DNA of 64,000 bases. It comes from Flammula alnicola. Taxonomy: Eukaryota; Basidiomycota; Agaricomycetes; Agaricales; Strophariaceae. The stretch lies in the NCBI GenBank assembly GCA_015499995.1, contig JADNRV010000025.1, forward strand, positions 124,001 through 188,000. The letters are read 5' to 3'. Position numbers and translations under genes: made by a program. The notes below the pieces were generated by a model that was not told where the DNA came from, made no database searches, and saw only the letters and a program-made list of their open reading frames with translations. This document shows, in pieces, positions 11,091 to 23,100 of the stretch (positions within the stretch are counted from its first letter, which is position 1; every line of letters begins with the position of its first letter).

Positions 11091-14000
11091 CTACACCCCC
11101 TCCTCCAACCGCGACCCATTCAACATACCCCTCCCATACGCAGACGCAATCGCCTCGAAGCCACTCTCCTGGACCTCCGACAGGAAAACGTCGTGTTGGT
11201 CCGCCAACTTCTCGTTGGTCTGCCGGATCTCGCGAATGACAGCATGTTCGCGCACACATGCCGGACATTCTGTCTCGTTCTCGGCGATGCATCTGGACAG
11301 AAGAGCAATGATAAATTGGCTTATGGAGCATTGAGATAAGACGGCAACACGTACCGTTGATGATATGAGTGGTTGCACATAAAGTGCACACTGGGTAGAT
11401 CCAACTGGCCAAGACATGTCGTGCATCGTGTGACGTGGAATACGCGAGGTTCCTCTGTCGAGGTCAGCTCCTGCACCTGCTTCAGTCGAGCCGCTGTTTC
11501 CAACCGATATGACTTGGTCAACTCTTGGTCCTGATGAAAAAAAATGAAACGAGTCAGAAAAAAATGCAGAATGAGAACAATTACGCACATTCTGAATCTC
11601 GCTTCTACTCTCTTTGATCCTCTTAATCAACCACTCCTTCACAAGCCCAACACTCGCCACCCCATTCCTACTCAACACCTGAATAACGCCCAACGGAGGC
11701 ATCAACTCCTCCTCATCGATGTACTCCAATATCCCCTTCACATCCTCCTGATGCCTCGCCAGCAGCTCCGGCGTCGACGTTAAGAACCTCAGCACAAGCG
11801 GATACAAGTGCGGGTGATCCGTGCCATAGTGCATTAGCTGCTCGATGACCTTATGCGACGCCCCCGGGCTATTTCCTTCCTTGTCTTTGTCCATCCAGAA
11901 TCGCAAGACGTCCTCATACATGCCCATCTTCTCCCAGAGCAGGACGAGACCGTCGGTGAAGCCGTACGACGAGCATAGGATTAGAGCATGCATGGAATCG
12001 TAGGGGATAGTATCGCTCCTCAACACCCGCATTCCCTTCTCTCGCATGACCTTCTCATCAAACTCGACCTTCTTCTTCCCATTCACAGAAGAAGTAGCAG
12101 TCGAAGCAGTCAATCCTCCACGCATCGGCAGCGTCAAATAGAGCTCCAAAAGGGTATTCCACACAGCGACCTGGTCCAGCTTATCCACCAGCTCCTCGTC
12201 CTCTCCCAACTCTACCTTCACCTCCTCCTTCTCCTTGATACTCTCACTATACAGTCCAATCGACCCAGGCGGCTGGTCATTCACGCTCTGTCCCCACCGC
12301 CTCATCGCCACCGTCTCCAGAAAGACGACGAACTGGCCCATATGGTCCACGAAATGCGGGAAATATATCCTTGGAGAGACGCGCTTTACAGGTGGTGCAA
12401 CTGGCACTGGCACTGTGGCCGTTGGCGGCTGCCTTGAGACGATCGAGGAGGCAGTAGGAAGTGGAGGCGGCGTGGACGGTCCAGAAGCCGACACCGAAAT
12501 CTCGTGCATGGATTCTCTCCTCGATGCTGTCTCTGCTCTTACTGTCTTGATCGAGGGCGAGGGTGGCATGGCCGTTTCGGATGAGACGATCGTTGCGGCG
12601 GTTGTGCCACGGTTCAGCGCGAGGTAGGAGAGGTAAGAGGGAGCCGGGGCGGCTGTTTTCAGCCCTGAGGGCGACGTCGATGTGTCTGCAGCTTCGGAAG
12701 GGACGAGAGGGCCAGTGGTAGTGCACAGATCGATGAGCAGCTGCGTGGTTTCTTCAGGGAGAGACTGAAGCATTGCACGTCCGTATCTAGCCAGATTATT
12801 CTCGGCCTAAAGTCAAAGATAAAACTCTCATCAGCGTACGACTTTCCACTTATAAATTCAAGAATACGACACGTACCGCCTCCGGCCCCAACTTCCTCAA
12901 ATACGCCAATGCATCTGCAAAATTCCCCGCATCCTCAATCTGTATCCTCAAATAATCCTCGTGTCTGTCATACTTCTTCGCAAGGTAGGACGCATGCTCA
13001 AAGTACCCCGCCTGTCTGCACACACGAATCGCCGTAACGAGGTCGAACGGCAGCTCCTCCGAGTCTCCTCCATCTGTCTTGGCATTCCGCCGCGATTCTG
13101 TCTTGATGAAGCTGTCGAGCCGCGCGACGTCTTTGAGCTTGGTGTAGGTGTTGAGCAGGAGGGTGGTGTGATCGGCGTTGGCTAGTCCCAAAGAGTGCAG
13201 TTCTTGAAGATATGTTACGAGGTTGTTTATTCGTTGTGCGTCGAGATACTATAACGGTTCGAATTCAAGTTCGAATTGAAGAAAAAGAAAAAAAAGGTCG
13301 AATAAGCGAAAGTTACAGAAAGAACTGAAGATGACGCTGCCAGCACCACATACCTTCCGTATAACATAGCTAGGCTGCAAGTGCCCCATAGTCTGCACAT
13401 ACTGCCCCATCGCTCCGTCCCAATCGCCCTTGGCATACAGATGGTCGCCGTATTGCCTGTGTATATCCGCCACACTCGACTCGTCCAGTTTCTGTGTAGC
13501 TGCTAGGTTCAAGGCGAGGCCGTAAAGCGATTTCCGGTAGAGCATGTCGAGTTTAGAAGCGGTGGATTTTTCTTGGAGACATACGAGCTAGACAAGGGAA
13601 TGAAAAAACCAATTAGAGACTGCCATACTTTGTGTACTTAATGGAGGAGACCAACGTACATTGCCATCATTTGAAAGGACATACACCTGCCCCCACTGCG
13701 AAACCACCTCCCGCACGCCTTGCTTGAATGTACCCGAGTATGCCACGAGCTTGTTCTCCGGGTCGAACACCGTCACTTTCGTCACATCTGTCTCTGTCGC
13801 GCTGGGCTGGCGCGCGACGAGGTTGCGCACGGTCGCAGAGGCTGACGTGGCAGTAGGAAAGAACGGCGGAGAGACGATGACAAGATAGTTTAGGTGTGTA
13901 TGGACGGAGGATTTGTGTCCTGGAAAGTAACATCATTTATTGGTAAGTAACTGAACAAAAGAAAAAAGAAAGAAAAGCAGGAGATAGATACCTTCGTAAG

Positions 14001-15211
14001 CATAACATGCCCCTCTGCCTTCGATCCCACACAAATAAATCGCCTCATCCCTGGCAACGACGACATTCTTTCCTCTCCAGTCAATCGTCGCACACCCCAG
14101 CCCCGAACCGATCTCATCTACGACGACCGGTGTTCCGCCGCTATTCCTCCCTGAAGCCTTGTATGCTAGCACCCTATTCGTCGTCACGATGAACAGGTAG
14201 TGCGCATTGTCATTTGGATTTGTATTGGCATTGGGTACGGCAGGGACAGTGGGATTTGTATGGCTGGAGTAGCCCAAGCCCGAGTCGTCGTCTGTAGGCT
14301 CGCGGAACCCGAGGCCTGTGATAGGCTCTGTGGGCGACTCGTGTATTGTGCGTGCTTTAGGTAGGGAGGTCAGAGAGGTGGAGGAGGCGAGGGATTGGTC
14401 GAGGTGTCGGTAAAGGATGACGGTGCCGTCTCCAAGTCCGATGGCGAGGTGTGAAAGGGTGGAAGATAGAGCGACGGTTGTTACCTAGTACATATAGTAC
14501 GTTGAGCAAAGTTAGAAATGCTCGAGATAATAGCTTACTGGATGTGGTCTATTGCTGAGTTGGACTTTCGTTGAGCGAAGGAGGTTCGGAGCCCCGGTTT
14601 TCTTGTCCTTGTTCTCCAAATCCCAGATCTTGAGTAGCGGAGATCGTACGGCGTCTTCTTCCTGGAGATACATCAGCATTGCGAACATAAATATTCGAGG
14701 GATTCAGAATTTACACCCAAAGTGACCAACACGCCTCTCCTTTCCACCATATGCGTAACTCTTCCACCGACATGTGCGATCCAACTGTTAGTCGACTCGA
14801 AGTCTCGGTTCAGTAGATGGATGCTTCCATGGATATCCGCAACAAGAACCCCAACAGAAGAGGCAGCAATTGTAGATATTTCCAGAGTTGCCTATGATGA
14901 ACCAAAAATCAGGTTGATACGTATCTGGGTTGCAAGCAAACCGCCATGAATACGTACTTTAAAGATATCCGGTGTGCTGTCCAGGTCATGAACGTCTTTC
15001 ACCGGTACAGCGTCAAAGAATGTAAATTGGCGCCACTAGGTAAAATATCAGCCAGATATTCGCGTCATTGGATCCAAACTGAATGTAGGACGCGGAGGGG
15101 TGAACCCAGTTAAATAAGAACTATAACACTTACCACTGGCGGTGCACCAGTAGATGTGGCTCCATTAATGTTGGCTACTTTTGCAGCCAACGCTCCTAGA
15201 CTTGAAGACAT
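11091..15211 (-). CDS. VPS11: Vacuolar sorting protein VPS11 (PEP5), HOPS/CORVET subunit
   Basis: VPS11 is a core subunit shared by the HOPS and CORVET tethering complexes. These drive endosome and vacuole fusion with Rab GTPases and SNAREs. The start at 15211 reads MSSSLGALAAKVANINGA; the first intron is followed by WRQFTFFDAVPV. The N-terminal third is beta-propeller-like. The middle is an alpha-solenoid with the family signatures YGDHLYAKGDWDGAMGQYVQT, spelling a CHC-type repeat, and YLAKKYDRHEDYLRIQIED. The C-terminus carries a RING-H2 finger: CTTC, CNHSYH and, after an intron, ECPAC. A coiled-coil tail with NEKLADQHDVFLSEV then ends the protein. At least ten short introns are present. 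A Ser/Pro-rich insert lies in the distal solenoid. The gene is divergent from ATP18 across 434 bp. Confidence 0.93.
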
Positions 15212-15645
15212 ATTTCAAACCCGCTTCATAAGATCCAGATACACGAGCTGGCAGGATTCCTGGTGTCCGGGTTCGTGCTTTCGACAAGTCTGCCTGTCAA
15301 CCGAGGTATTCCGTCGATTCAGAGGCTCCTGTCAGTGCCTTCGTTGTCCTTCGCGGTTGACCGCAAGTATTCCAGAGAAATAAGGAGGACGGATATCAAC
15401 CCTACGCGGCTGGATATGTACAAGATCATGTTTAGGACTCCAGCAGCATGGAACGAGAATGGCTCCGTCCAGAAGAGGAAGGTTGCTCCCACGCAAGAAC
15501 AAATCCCAGCTCATCAGCGCAAACGGTCCCGCCCGACATCCAAACCACATCCACGTCCCCCTACAATCTCGTGCGTCTTGGTCGTTCTTGGCACAACTAC
15601 ACGCTGTACTGACCTTCGACGCGTTACAGACATATCCGAAAAGCA
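15212..15645. promoter_or_regulatory. Shared promoter of VPS11 (-) and ATP18 (+)
   Basis: The 434 bp separating two divergent start codons must contain the promoters and 5' UTRs of both genes. No TATA box or known operator stands out. An inference from layout only. Confidence 0.45.
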
Positions 15646-15955
15646 ATGGCACTCTTTGGATTGCGCAAATGGCCGACACCTGCACGTTTTTTTTCCAGCT
15701 GTTGGCGTTACAAGCGTTGCTGACCGAGTCGAAATCCTACAGGTCGTCAAGCCCTTGTGGCCTTTCATGATTGCGAGCACCCTTACTATGTACCTCGTCG
15801 CCAAGGCTCAAGATTCAGGAGTCCGAGGTGCGTGTTTCTTCTGCTAGCATATGGTTATGTTCTGACCAGGCCTTATACGTCGTTTAGCTCCCGAGTGGCG
15901 TAACGACGCGCGTAACCCCTATGCCGCTGAGCTCGCCAAGGAGTCTTTACACTAG
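15646..15955 (+). CDS. ATP18: ATP synthase subunit i/j (Atp18), mitochondrial
   Basis: A small inner-membrane subunit of the peripheral/membrane part of F1Fo ATP synthase. Exon 1 starts MALFGLRKWPTP, the hallmark N-terminus of the family. The next exon encodes the single transmembrane helix LWPFMIASTLTMYLVAKAQ followed by DSGVR. The last exon reads PEWRNDARNPYAAELAKE and ends SLH, matching the DPRNP-type tail of the family. The spliced length is about 60 residues, as expected. The first intron is awkward: the nearest GT is a GTTTTT and the matching in-frame acceptor is an AAG, so the exact join after WPTP is uncertain. The second intron is canonical with acceptor at about 15887. The gene is missed easily because no exon exceeds 120 bp. 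Confidence 0.85.
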
Positions 15956-16939
15956 ATTCAATGTAATCATAGTTGGAGGACTGGCAATAGAAGCAGGAGC
16001 GTCATCCCTTACATTTCACAATCGTCTTTGCGAGTGACGAACAATTGAGAGGAACGAGGGAATAGCCTTTCGTTTGCTTCCTTATTTTGTGCCCACATCC
16101 CTCCTAGTTCGCCTTTACATCAACCCAATGGTTTTTTTGACTTATCAAGACATCCGAAAGGACGGCCAAGGCAATATATCTGAATCTCGGACGTCGCACA
16201 TGCTAAATATTCGACCCTTTGGGGCGTTTTGCTCTCTGACTTTCATCTACAGATAACCTCACTTACCGGCTGCCTACCAGAATAACTTCGCAGGCGACAG
16301 AAGCAAATCCGAATTATATTATGCGGGTTACTTGTCGTTCGCTAGTTCCGGAATCAGATGAAACTATAGCGTCAGTATTCTGCTTCCGTATCTTCGTTAT
16401 TTACTGTTATCTGACACGAATATACTTTACAGAATTCCTGAGCCGTTTGGCTCGTACCAAGGTAAGGCACGACTTTGTTGTTCAGTGCTAGTCGCCAACA
16501 AAGACGCGCAAAAATTGGATCCCCTCAGCCGAATAACAACACCCCGACCAGTTAGTTTTTCAATGACCGTATGCGGTATGCGGTACAATGCCGATATGGG
16601 CAAAACTTCATTTCGAAAATATTTTTTTGTATTTCCCTCAAGGTCCCTCTTGGAACTATGTAATGGTTGGCCAGAGAACTCCATGCGCTTATTCACCTCA
16701 TCCATGGGCTGAATATCTCATATCCGCTGAGTACACTATCTTGACCCTAGTACGAATTCTACGTGCTCAATGCCACCGTACGTTTCTGATTAACTTAGGA
16801 TTCGAGCAGGGCGGCGGACTGCTCGTTTGCATCGGAATGGTATTCCATCAAGCTTCAACTGTCAAAAGCTAGTACCAGTGCTCCTTTTCTAACAGATAAA
16901 TGTCATTTGACCAGATTTCGAGTCCTCTCAATGGGGACC
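15956..16939. other. Gene-poor stretch with short decayed frames
   Basis: The + strand contains short open pieces (for example 16074-16256 and 16588-16872) broken by stops and frame changes, none recognised. The last piece runs into the transposon insertion site at 16940. Probably the left half of a degenerate repeat or gene. Confidence 0.35.
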
Positions 16940-18011
16940 CTCAGTAAAAAATGAAGTCAGTAGTTAGTTATGAATTGGTCATGAAATAGTCGAAAATAGA
17001 ACAACTTACCTTTCACTGACTATTATCTGCTTTGGGGAACGCGTTTTTGACTTGCGGGAACAGGTCAATGTTGTCTATAGTCAGTAAATTGTCGGACGCA
17101 GGTCACACACTAGTCAAACATCAGTCGGACCCAATATACGGTCATTTCGTTGCGAAAATAGTCATACAAAAGTCATATCTAGTCATTCCAATCACAAAGC
17201 ACATAAAACAAATATATTATATGTCAGACACTACACATGTACTAAGGTGAAGCTATATAGAATTATCATGACCCCAAAACCCAGCCAAGAACCTGTTGAC
17301 CCCTTTGCACCCCATAACTAGTATCCTTGCATTGGTTCTGTTCTATGAAATTGAGGGTTGGTTCAAATGACAGGGAGGTACTGGACTTACTCAGTTTCAT
17401 CTGCAATGGTCAAAAGAACAGAACATGAGGGGTGCAAAATGAATCAGTGGTGGTTAGGAAAGAAAAGGAGAGAACACGACATACCTTGGTTCGAAACCCG
17501 CCTCGAATCAGAATCTCCATGGATCCAAACATTCTGCTCGACGTTGAGTGTTTGGGGTATTCGCACAAAGTCCTGCAATGAGAGGGGGTTTACTGGGTAT
17601 GCAGAATAAAACTAAAGGAAAGAACTCACTGATTGTTCCAGCCCGGCTTTTGTGCAGAGACGGAGCTTCGACGAAGTGGTTGAGAAGAAGACAAGTTGTA
17701 ATTTCAGACGAGTTTTGAACATCAGATTCACGTGACATGAATACTTTCTCACAGTGCGCCAAAACGAAAATATCGCTAAGTTCGAATTTGATGTGAAAGT
17801 GGGTGAGCTACGGACAGGTTTCGCAAGTCCTAAACTCTCTGACTGGAGTATGATTAATTGATTATGTACGACTATTAAATGACTAGGTTTGCGATGCCAA
17901 GGCAAAGTTGACTGAGATCTGTCAATGCATGACTTTTAGCTGACTCTGGCTGACTTTCCTATGAATATTGATGACTTTGTCTGACTTTGCGCGACTTTGC
18001 TTTTTACTGAG
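16940..18011. mobile_element. 1.07-kb non-autonomous DNA transposon with TIRs and 7-bp TSD
   Basis: The two ends are inverted repeats beginning CTCAGTAAAAA (16940) and ending TTTTTACTGAG (18011). The same 7 bp, GGGGACC, flanks the element on both sides (16933-16939 and 18012-18018), as expected of a target-site duplication. Inside both ends are repeated short words of the form AAAGTCA/TGACTTT, at least six near the right end and related GTCA words near the left end. These resemble subterminal transposase-binding arrays. No transposase is encoded; the interior has only short unrecognised frames. The superfamily is not assignable from TIR and TSD alone; 7-8 bp duplications would fit hAT-, P- or KDZ-like elements. 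Confidence 0.75.
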
Positions 18012-21000
18012 GGGGACCCGCAATGCTCTGCTATTTCAAACTCCGACCCACCACTGTCGAAACGGCCTTGCCGCATATCTTCACGACCTCAACAGATACA
18101 GACTAGTTTGTATGAGGAAAAATGCTCGCTTTGATAGTTTAAATAAATTCTTGGGAACAGATTTTTATTTCTTGGGTCCAACCTTTCAATATCCTTCATA
18201 CGTAGCAAAGATCTCAGAAACTAGACATTTTAAAAAAAATCCGTACCCAAGAAGCTCATTTAAATTGAAAATTAAACAAAATGGCTTGTTCACTTCTTCT
18301 CTCCGTTATGGCTGGAAGCCAGCACAAAGAGGTCGCAAAAACGCGTTTTTGGCGTCCAAAAAGGGCAAATCAGCATGGCTTACCTTTTTCGGTAGTGGCC
18401 ACTTTTACTGTCACGCAAAAGTTGCACGGGTTGCCGGTCCCCACTCTCAAGGCAAGCCCCGCTGTCACGTTACTTACATGGGCTCGGGAGTCGGGAAGCG
18501 TGAGAATTCCGGACCTGCTCGGGACCCACAACACCGACTGCAGAAAGCGACTTTTGACCTCCACCAAAGCGTATCCCAACCTTTGACGATCTCAGACGTT
18601 ACCAAGATATCACGGTACCCTTTCTACCTCACAGAATTTTCGCGCCCGAACAGAAGTACCTCCCAACGTTAAATGCGACTACTCGAGTAGTTCAGAGTCC
18701 TGAACGTCTTGATTCAGACCAAAGGTGGGTTTATCTATGCTCTGTTTTGATTCTTTACTCGCATGTTTAACGATCTATCTCAGACTGGTTCAAGACTTGT
18801 TCTTCTCAGGCTGCTCGCAGTCGAATTCGAACTGGAGTGACTTGTGTCTGCCTTCCTCGAGTGCTCATACCGCCCTGCAGTCATCCGGGATTCTCTTGAT
18901 GAACGCAGGCATTGCGGAAAAGGCGAATCTTGGGTTTCGTGAGGTCAGATTGAAGTCCACAGAATCTGTCGCCACTTGGTGGGATATTCCGAGGTCGCCT
19001 GTTAATCTCCCGAAGGGTGGTGCCATAAATCTGTCCACAAGTTGGTGATGAAACATGGAAGCAACACATTTTACCTCTTTCGATAATCAAGCTCTCTGTG
19101 AGTATCGTTTGCTTGGACATCGTGGTCGTACCGCAGCTTACAAGCATCATCGACTCCAATGGACATTCGCGCTAAAAGGATCAGCGGACCGGATGCCATA
19201 GTTTTAGTCGTAAAGCCGTCGGATACTTTCGGATTATAGATAGGCATGCTCTTTCCGTCACGATTGCGCCACAGACACCGAAATTGACTGAGCTTGGGCC
19301 CTTAACTCTCCCATGTCTTTCATAGTCTCATCCTCTCCTTCACTCGACATATGGTACCAACGTTGCTTCCAGTGCACTCTTATCCAAAGCCCCAAAACGA
19401 TTTTCATGTATCACCTTCGATTTCGTTCTCTCTCATGTCATCCTACCCCGTTCCGACTTCCATGCACCCTTGACAATGATAACGATGGCCTCGCTAGACA
19501 GGACACCTGGCTTTGCTGCCTCCGCCAAGGAATCTTCATAGAGGTGGTAATGTGAGTGTAATTTCCGTGCCGCAAATCCCTTTATGCTGCACCCTACATT
19601 TAAAATCGTCATGTTGCCGAGTTGTTAAGCCTCTTGTTCATGACCTTGCCACGCATTCTGGCTATTCCCTATCTTAACAACCTTAACATTCCCTTTTTAA
19701 CAAGAGTGACGTTGTTTCAGCAAGCTGGCTTTGGGTTGGCTCAATTTCCGACGCATGTTGGTGTTCAAGGGAACAAATCTCGTTTTCCGCGCTTATGTTC
19801 GCGGTTATCATATCCCTTCATGATCAGATTATTTTCTCAGATTCTCTTATTTATTCTTAACAACATGCTTTTTCTCTGGAATTCTAAGCAATAAGCCCGC
19901 CTTTCTTTACATAACGCGACACCCCATCCAGATATTTTATCTCATCATCCCCAAATCTTTTTTTAATCTCGTAATCGATTTGCACTGCCCAAGTACTGAT
20001 TAGAAAAAGTAGCCCGCCTGGAAGCGACACGAGGACCTGTGGCAGCGCCCCAAGAACCCACTTTCGGACACACTCGCCTCGTGGATGCCTCGCGACAACC
20101 TGCCCTTGACCCAGAGCGCCCATTCCCAGCCTGCCTCCTCTCGAAATCATGCCACTTGTCAATTCGCAGTCTTTTATACTACCCGCTTACGGTGTTTTCT
20201 TTCTTCCTCTAAGGCAACGAGCGCGCCTCGTGCAGCTGCGTGCAGTATGCCAAAAGTCAGATGATGGTTCCCACTGCGGGCGCACCACAGGTATGCCACT
20301 GATGGCAACGATCCGTCGAATATTCCTGACAATCCGTACGACAATCGTTGCGATTTGCGGACCATGGTGGAGGAGTATCTAGATCTTTGCAATCGGAGGA
20401 TTCACTGTCCGAGACGGCTTCGAGTTCTTGCTTCCAGCTCATGGCCTTCCATTATTTACACTTTGGAAGGCGAATTGGATTCCCCAACTACGCTGAGGAC
20501 CGCATGTCTCATCCAGTGTCCGGAATTCGGTCCTTCCTCGTTCTCTTTGTCGGTCTCGACTACTCGTGGCTGTACCCGTGTAGACCCGTGTAGAACTGGA
20601 AAAGCTATCTTTGATCTCAAGCAGCCACGAAACGCAGCGCAGCCAGGATATCTACTCAATACCCACAGCATCGCAGCAGGACCGATTATCCGGCGCCCTT
20701 CGACTGTGTTCCGTCTGATTTGGTGGCGTCCGCTCGCCAACTTCCCTGACAATACGAGCTGGGTTGAAGGCAATCCCAGCGGGTGGCTCCGAATTTTCGG
20801 TGACTTGCCTCACCAACACTGCCTAATATCCAAAGAACCCGATTACTGTCGACAACATCGTTACTCAGTTGAGTAACCTTCTCCGTTTGTGGATGCTTCC
20901 TGGGAATACCGACATGCTTAATACACGACGCGGCCGTTCAGAAAGGGGCCCAGCTTTCCCTTGCTGTGCCTTCGTGATCAATACCCTACATGTGTCCCAG

Positions 21001-23100
21001 GGTTTGCTCATCGAGAATTCTCGTTTCGGCGAATCCTTCTATTGCCTTGGATGGTTACAAGGTTACGCCCAAACCAACGTACGGCCTCGATACTATTTAT
21101 TGTTATTTTTTCTGGGAATTTGCATTCAAGGACCACGACTCACTCCTCGTTCCGGCCGCCTTGTGATTTCTCATCTGCATCTAATCGTGTCCATCAAGAG
21201 TGAGAGATGTATTTTTATCGGGAATTATTTTTTGCTCTCAGCGAGCATGATGTTACTGAATTCTACTGGGTCGGTATGAATGTGGGTCCGCCCAACCCGA
21301 TGCCATCGTAGGTAGGTGTTCTGCTTCCTTTACTCTCTTTAAAACACCGTTGTTGCTCATTCTGCTCCCAGCTTCCCAGGACTTTCTGCACGATGGATAG
21401 GAACGTGCATGGTTAGTGTCAACGCGGCCCATGCTTATTCCTGTTTGTATATTTGTCCACAATCTTTCGCGGTATCGATAGGCAGTTGCCGCGATTGCAT
21501 CTCGTTCAAATAATCGGAGATCACAAGTGCCTGCTCGTACCAGCCGTTCACTTGTATTTTCCAGGATTTGCCTTGTTTCAGTTGTGCACTCCACTCCAAT
21601 TCCCGTCTCAATACGCATTCATTATCATCTGCTCTCCCAATATCCAAGGTCTAGGTCGAAGAAGGCCATTACACTATCCCGCCTACCTCGTTCCTTCGCT
21701 TGCCACACGCAGGCATGCTTCTCTGTCTAGGCGACCGCACTTGTTCCTCTTTTGTCATTATGCCGTATAGATTGCTCATTGCGACTTGTTCGCTTACCTC
21801 AGACAATTAACGGCGAACTCTCCTTAACGTCCGCAAGAGAACTCCACTGTGTACAGGGTCTCTGAGGTATTGTCGCGGCTCTTGGGTATTCCGGACTTCT
21901 TTCAGGGATATCGCCCCTGAATGGCTTGCTCATTACATACTCCGGCTACTTACAACGACTGGGACTGGGGCACCTAATTTAGTTGAATTTGCTATACCAA
22001 CATTCCAAGTGTTCGCGGAATCAAAGCATCCCGAGCTAAATCCTGTGGGGGGCCGGTACCATAGATATCTGCGGTAATCCCAGCGGCGGGCGGCCTTCTG
22101 CCCAAGATCAGAAGAACGTTGCACTCCTGGAGAATGATCGAATCGTCTCTCATGACCAGTGCGACCCGTCCATCCGGGGGAAATGATAATCGTCCCTAAA
22201 GGAAAGCACAAAGGTTACCCGACAATCGGGTCCTAAACGACCAACTGGTTGTCGTATGTTTCTTTATCATCTGGAATGATTGATCCGCCCGCGATGAATT
22301 TTGGTTATTTAGCGGGCATGGGCACGGTACGAACGCGTTTTGGGGTGCTCTACCTTGAGCGATGGTCGACATTCCGAAGATCTGTCCGATTCATCCACTG
22401 TCACTCCAGCAACTTCGAGCTCTTGATGATCATCGCCCTCTGCCGAATAGACCTACCCCTCGTTTCCAAACTCTCCGTCAAGCATCACGTAACTTGCCAT
22501 ATTATTGTCAGAGCTTTTGGAGGGGTATGAGCTCGACTGAGCCAGATCGCTGTACTATTTTTCCTCTTTGTCTTGTACACCTCGCGTTCATAATTTCCGT
22601 GGACCTATGAATTAGGACAAGTTGATTGTTTCATCAAAAGCCGTTCTGTTGAGGCGGAATTTTTATGAACGTCTCATGGTACAACTCAGACCCCATCGCG
22701 CCATATCCGCAAGTGCTTGCTACAGCACCTTCCTCTGCTGCATCCTTCAATACACGCCCCAGTGCAGCGGTCTTCTGCTTCTTTGAACCTAGTTCCTCCG
22801 AGAATCGAGTCAGCAGAAGTCTGATCGTGCATGTAGGATGGTGCTATGGTAATGAATTGTGCACAGTATGTACTAGGCTTGGACGTCGAACCCTTAGTTG
22901 GAGATTGGGCAACTATTACTTCGATTATCGCGGTTTACAATCAGTCGGGAAGGTGAATGCACATAAGTGGATGGCAATACGACTTGATCTGGCGAATTCT
23001 TGGATGTATCTGCAGTATCTAATGACATTCTTTGACGATTCGCGATCTCGCACTCTGTTGGAGCTAGGCAGGTAAGTAAGAGAAGGGGATTATCGCAATG
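18012..23100. other. Degenerate coding-like region, probably old mobile-element DNA
   Basis: Many medium-length + strand frames (for example 17968-18672, 20355-20876, 22665-23075) follow each other but are broken by stops and frameshifts. None shows a reverse transcriptase, integrase, transposase or other domain I can name. CpG is not depleted, so RIP-type C-to-T mutation is not the obvious cause. A - strand frame at 19884-20162 contains a plausible hydrophobic helix but no recognised family. I read this as an old, decayed element or gene cluster, without assigning it. Confidence 0.3.

Noticed and set aside
17470..17510. Possible tRNA B-box (GGTTCGAAACC) inside the transposon
   Set aside because: No matching A-box or stems around it.
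15956..23100. LTR retrotransposon
   Set aside because: No direct terminal repeats, primer-binding site, reverse transcriptase or integrase motif could be found by eye.
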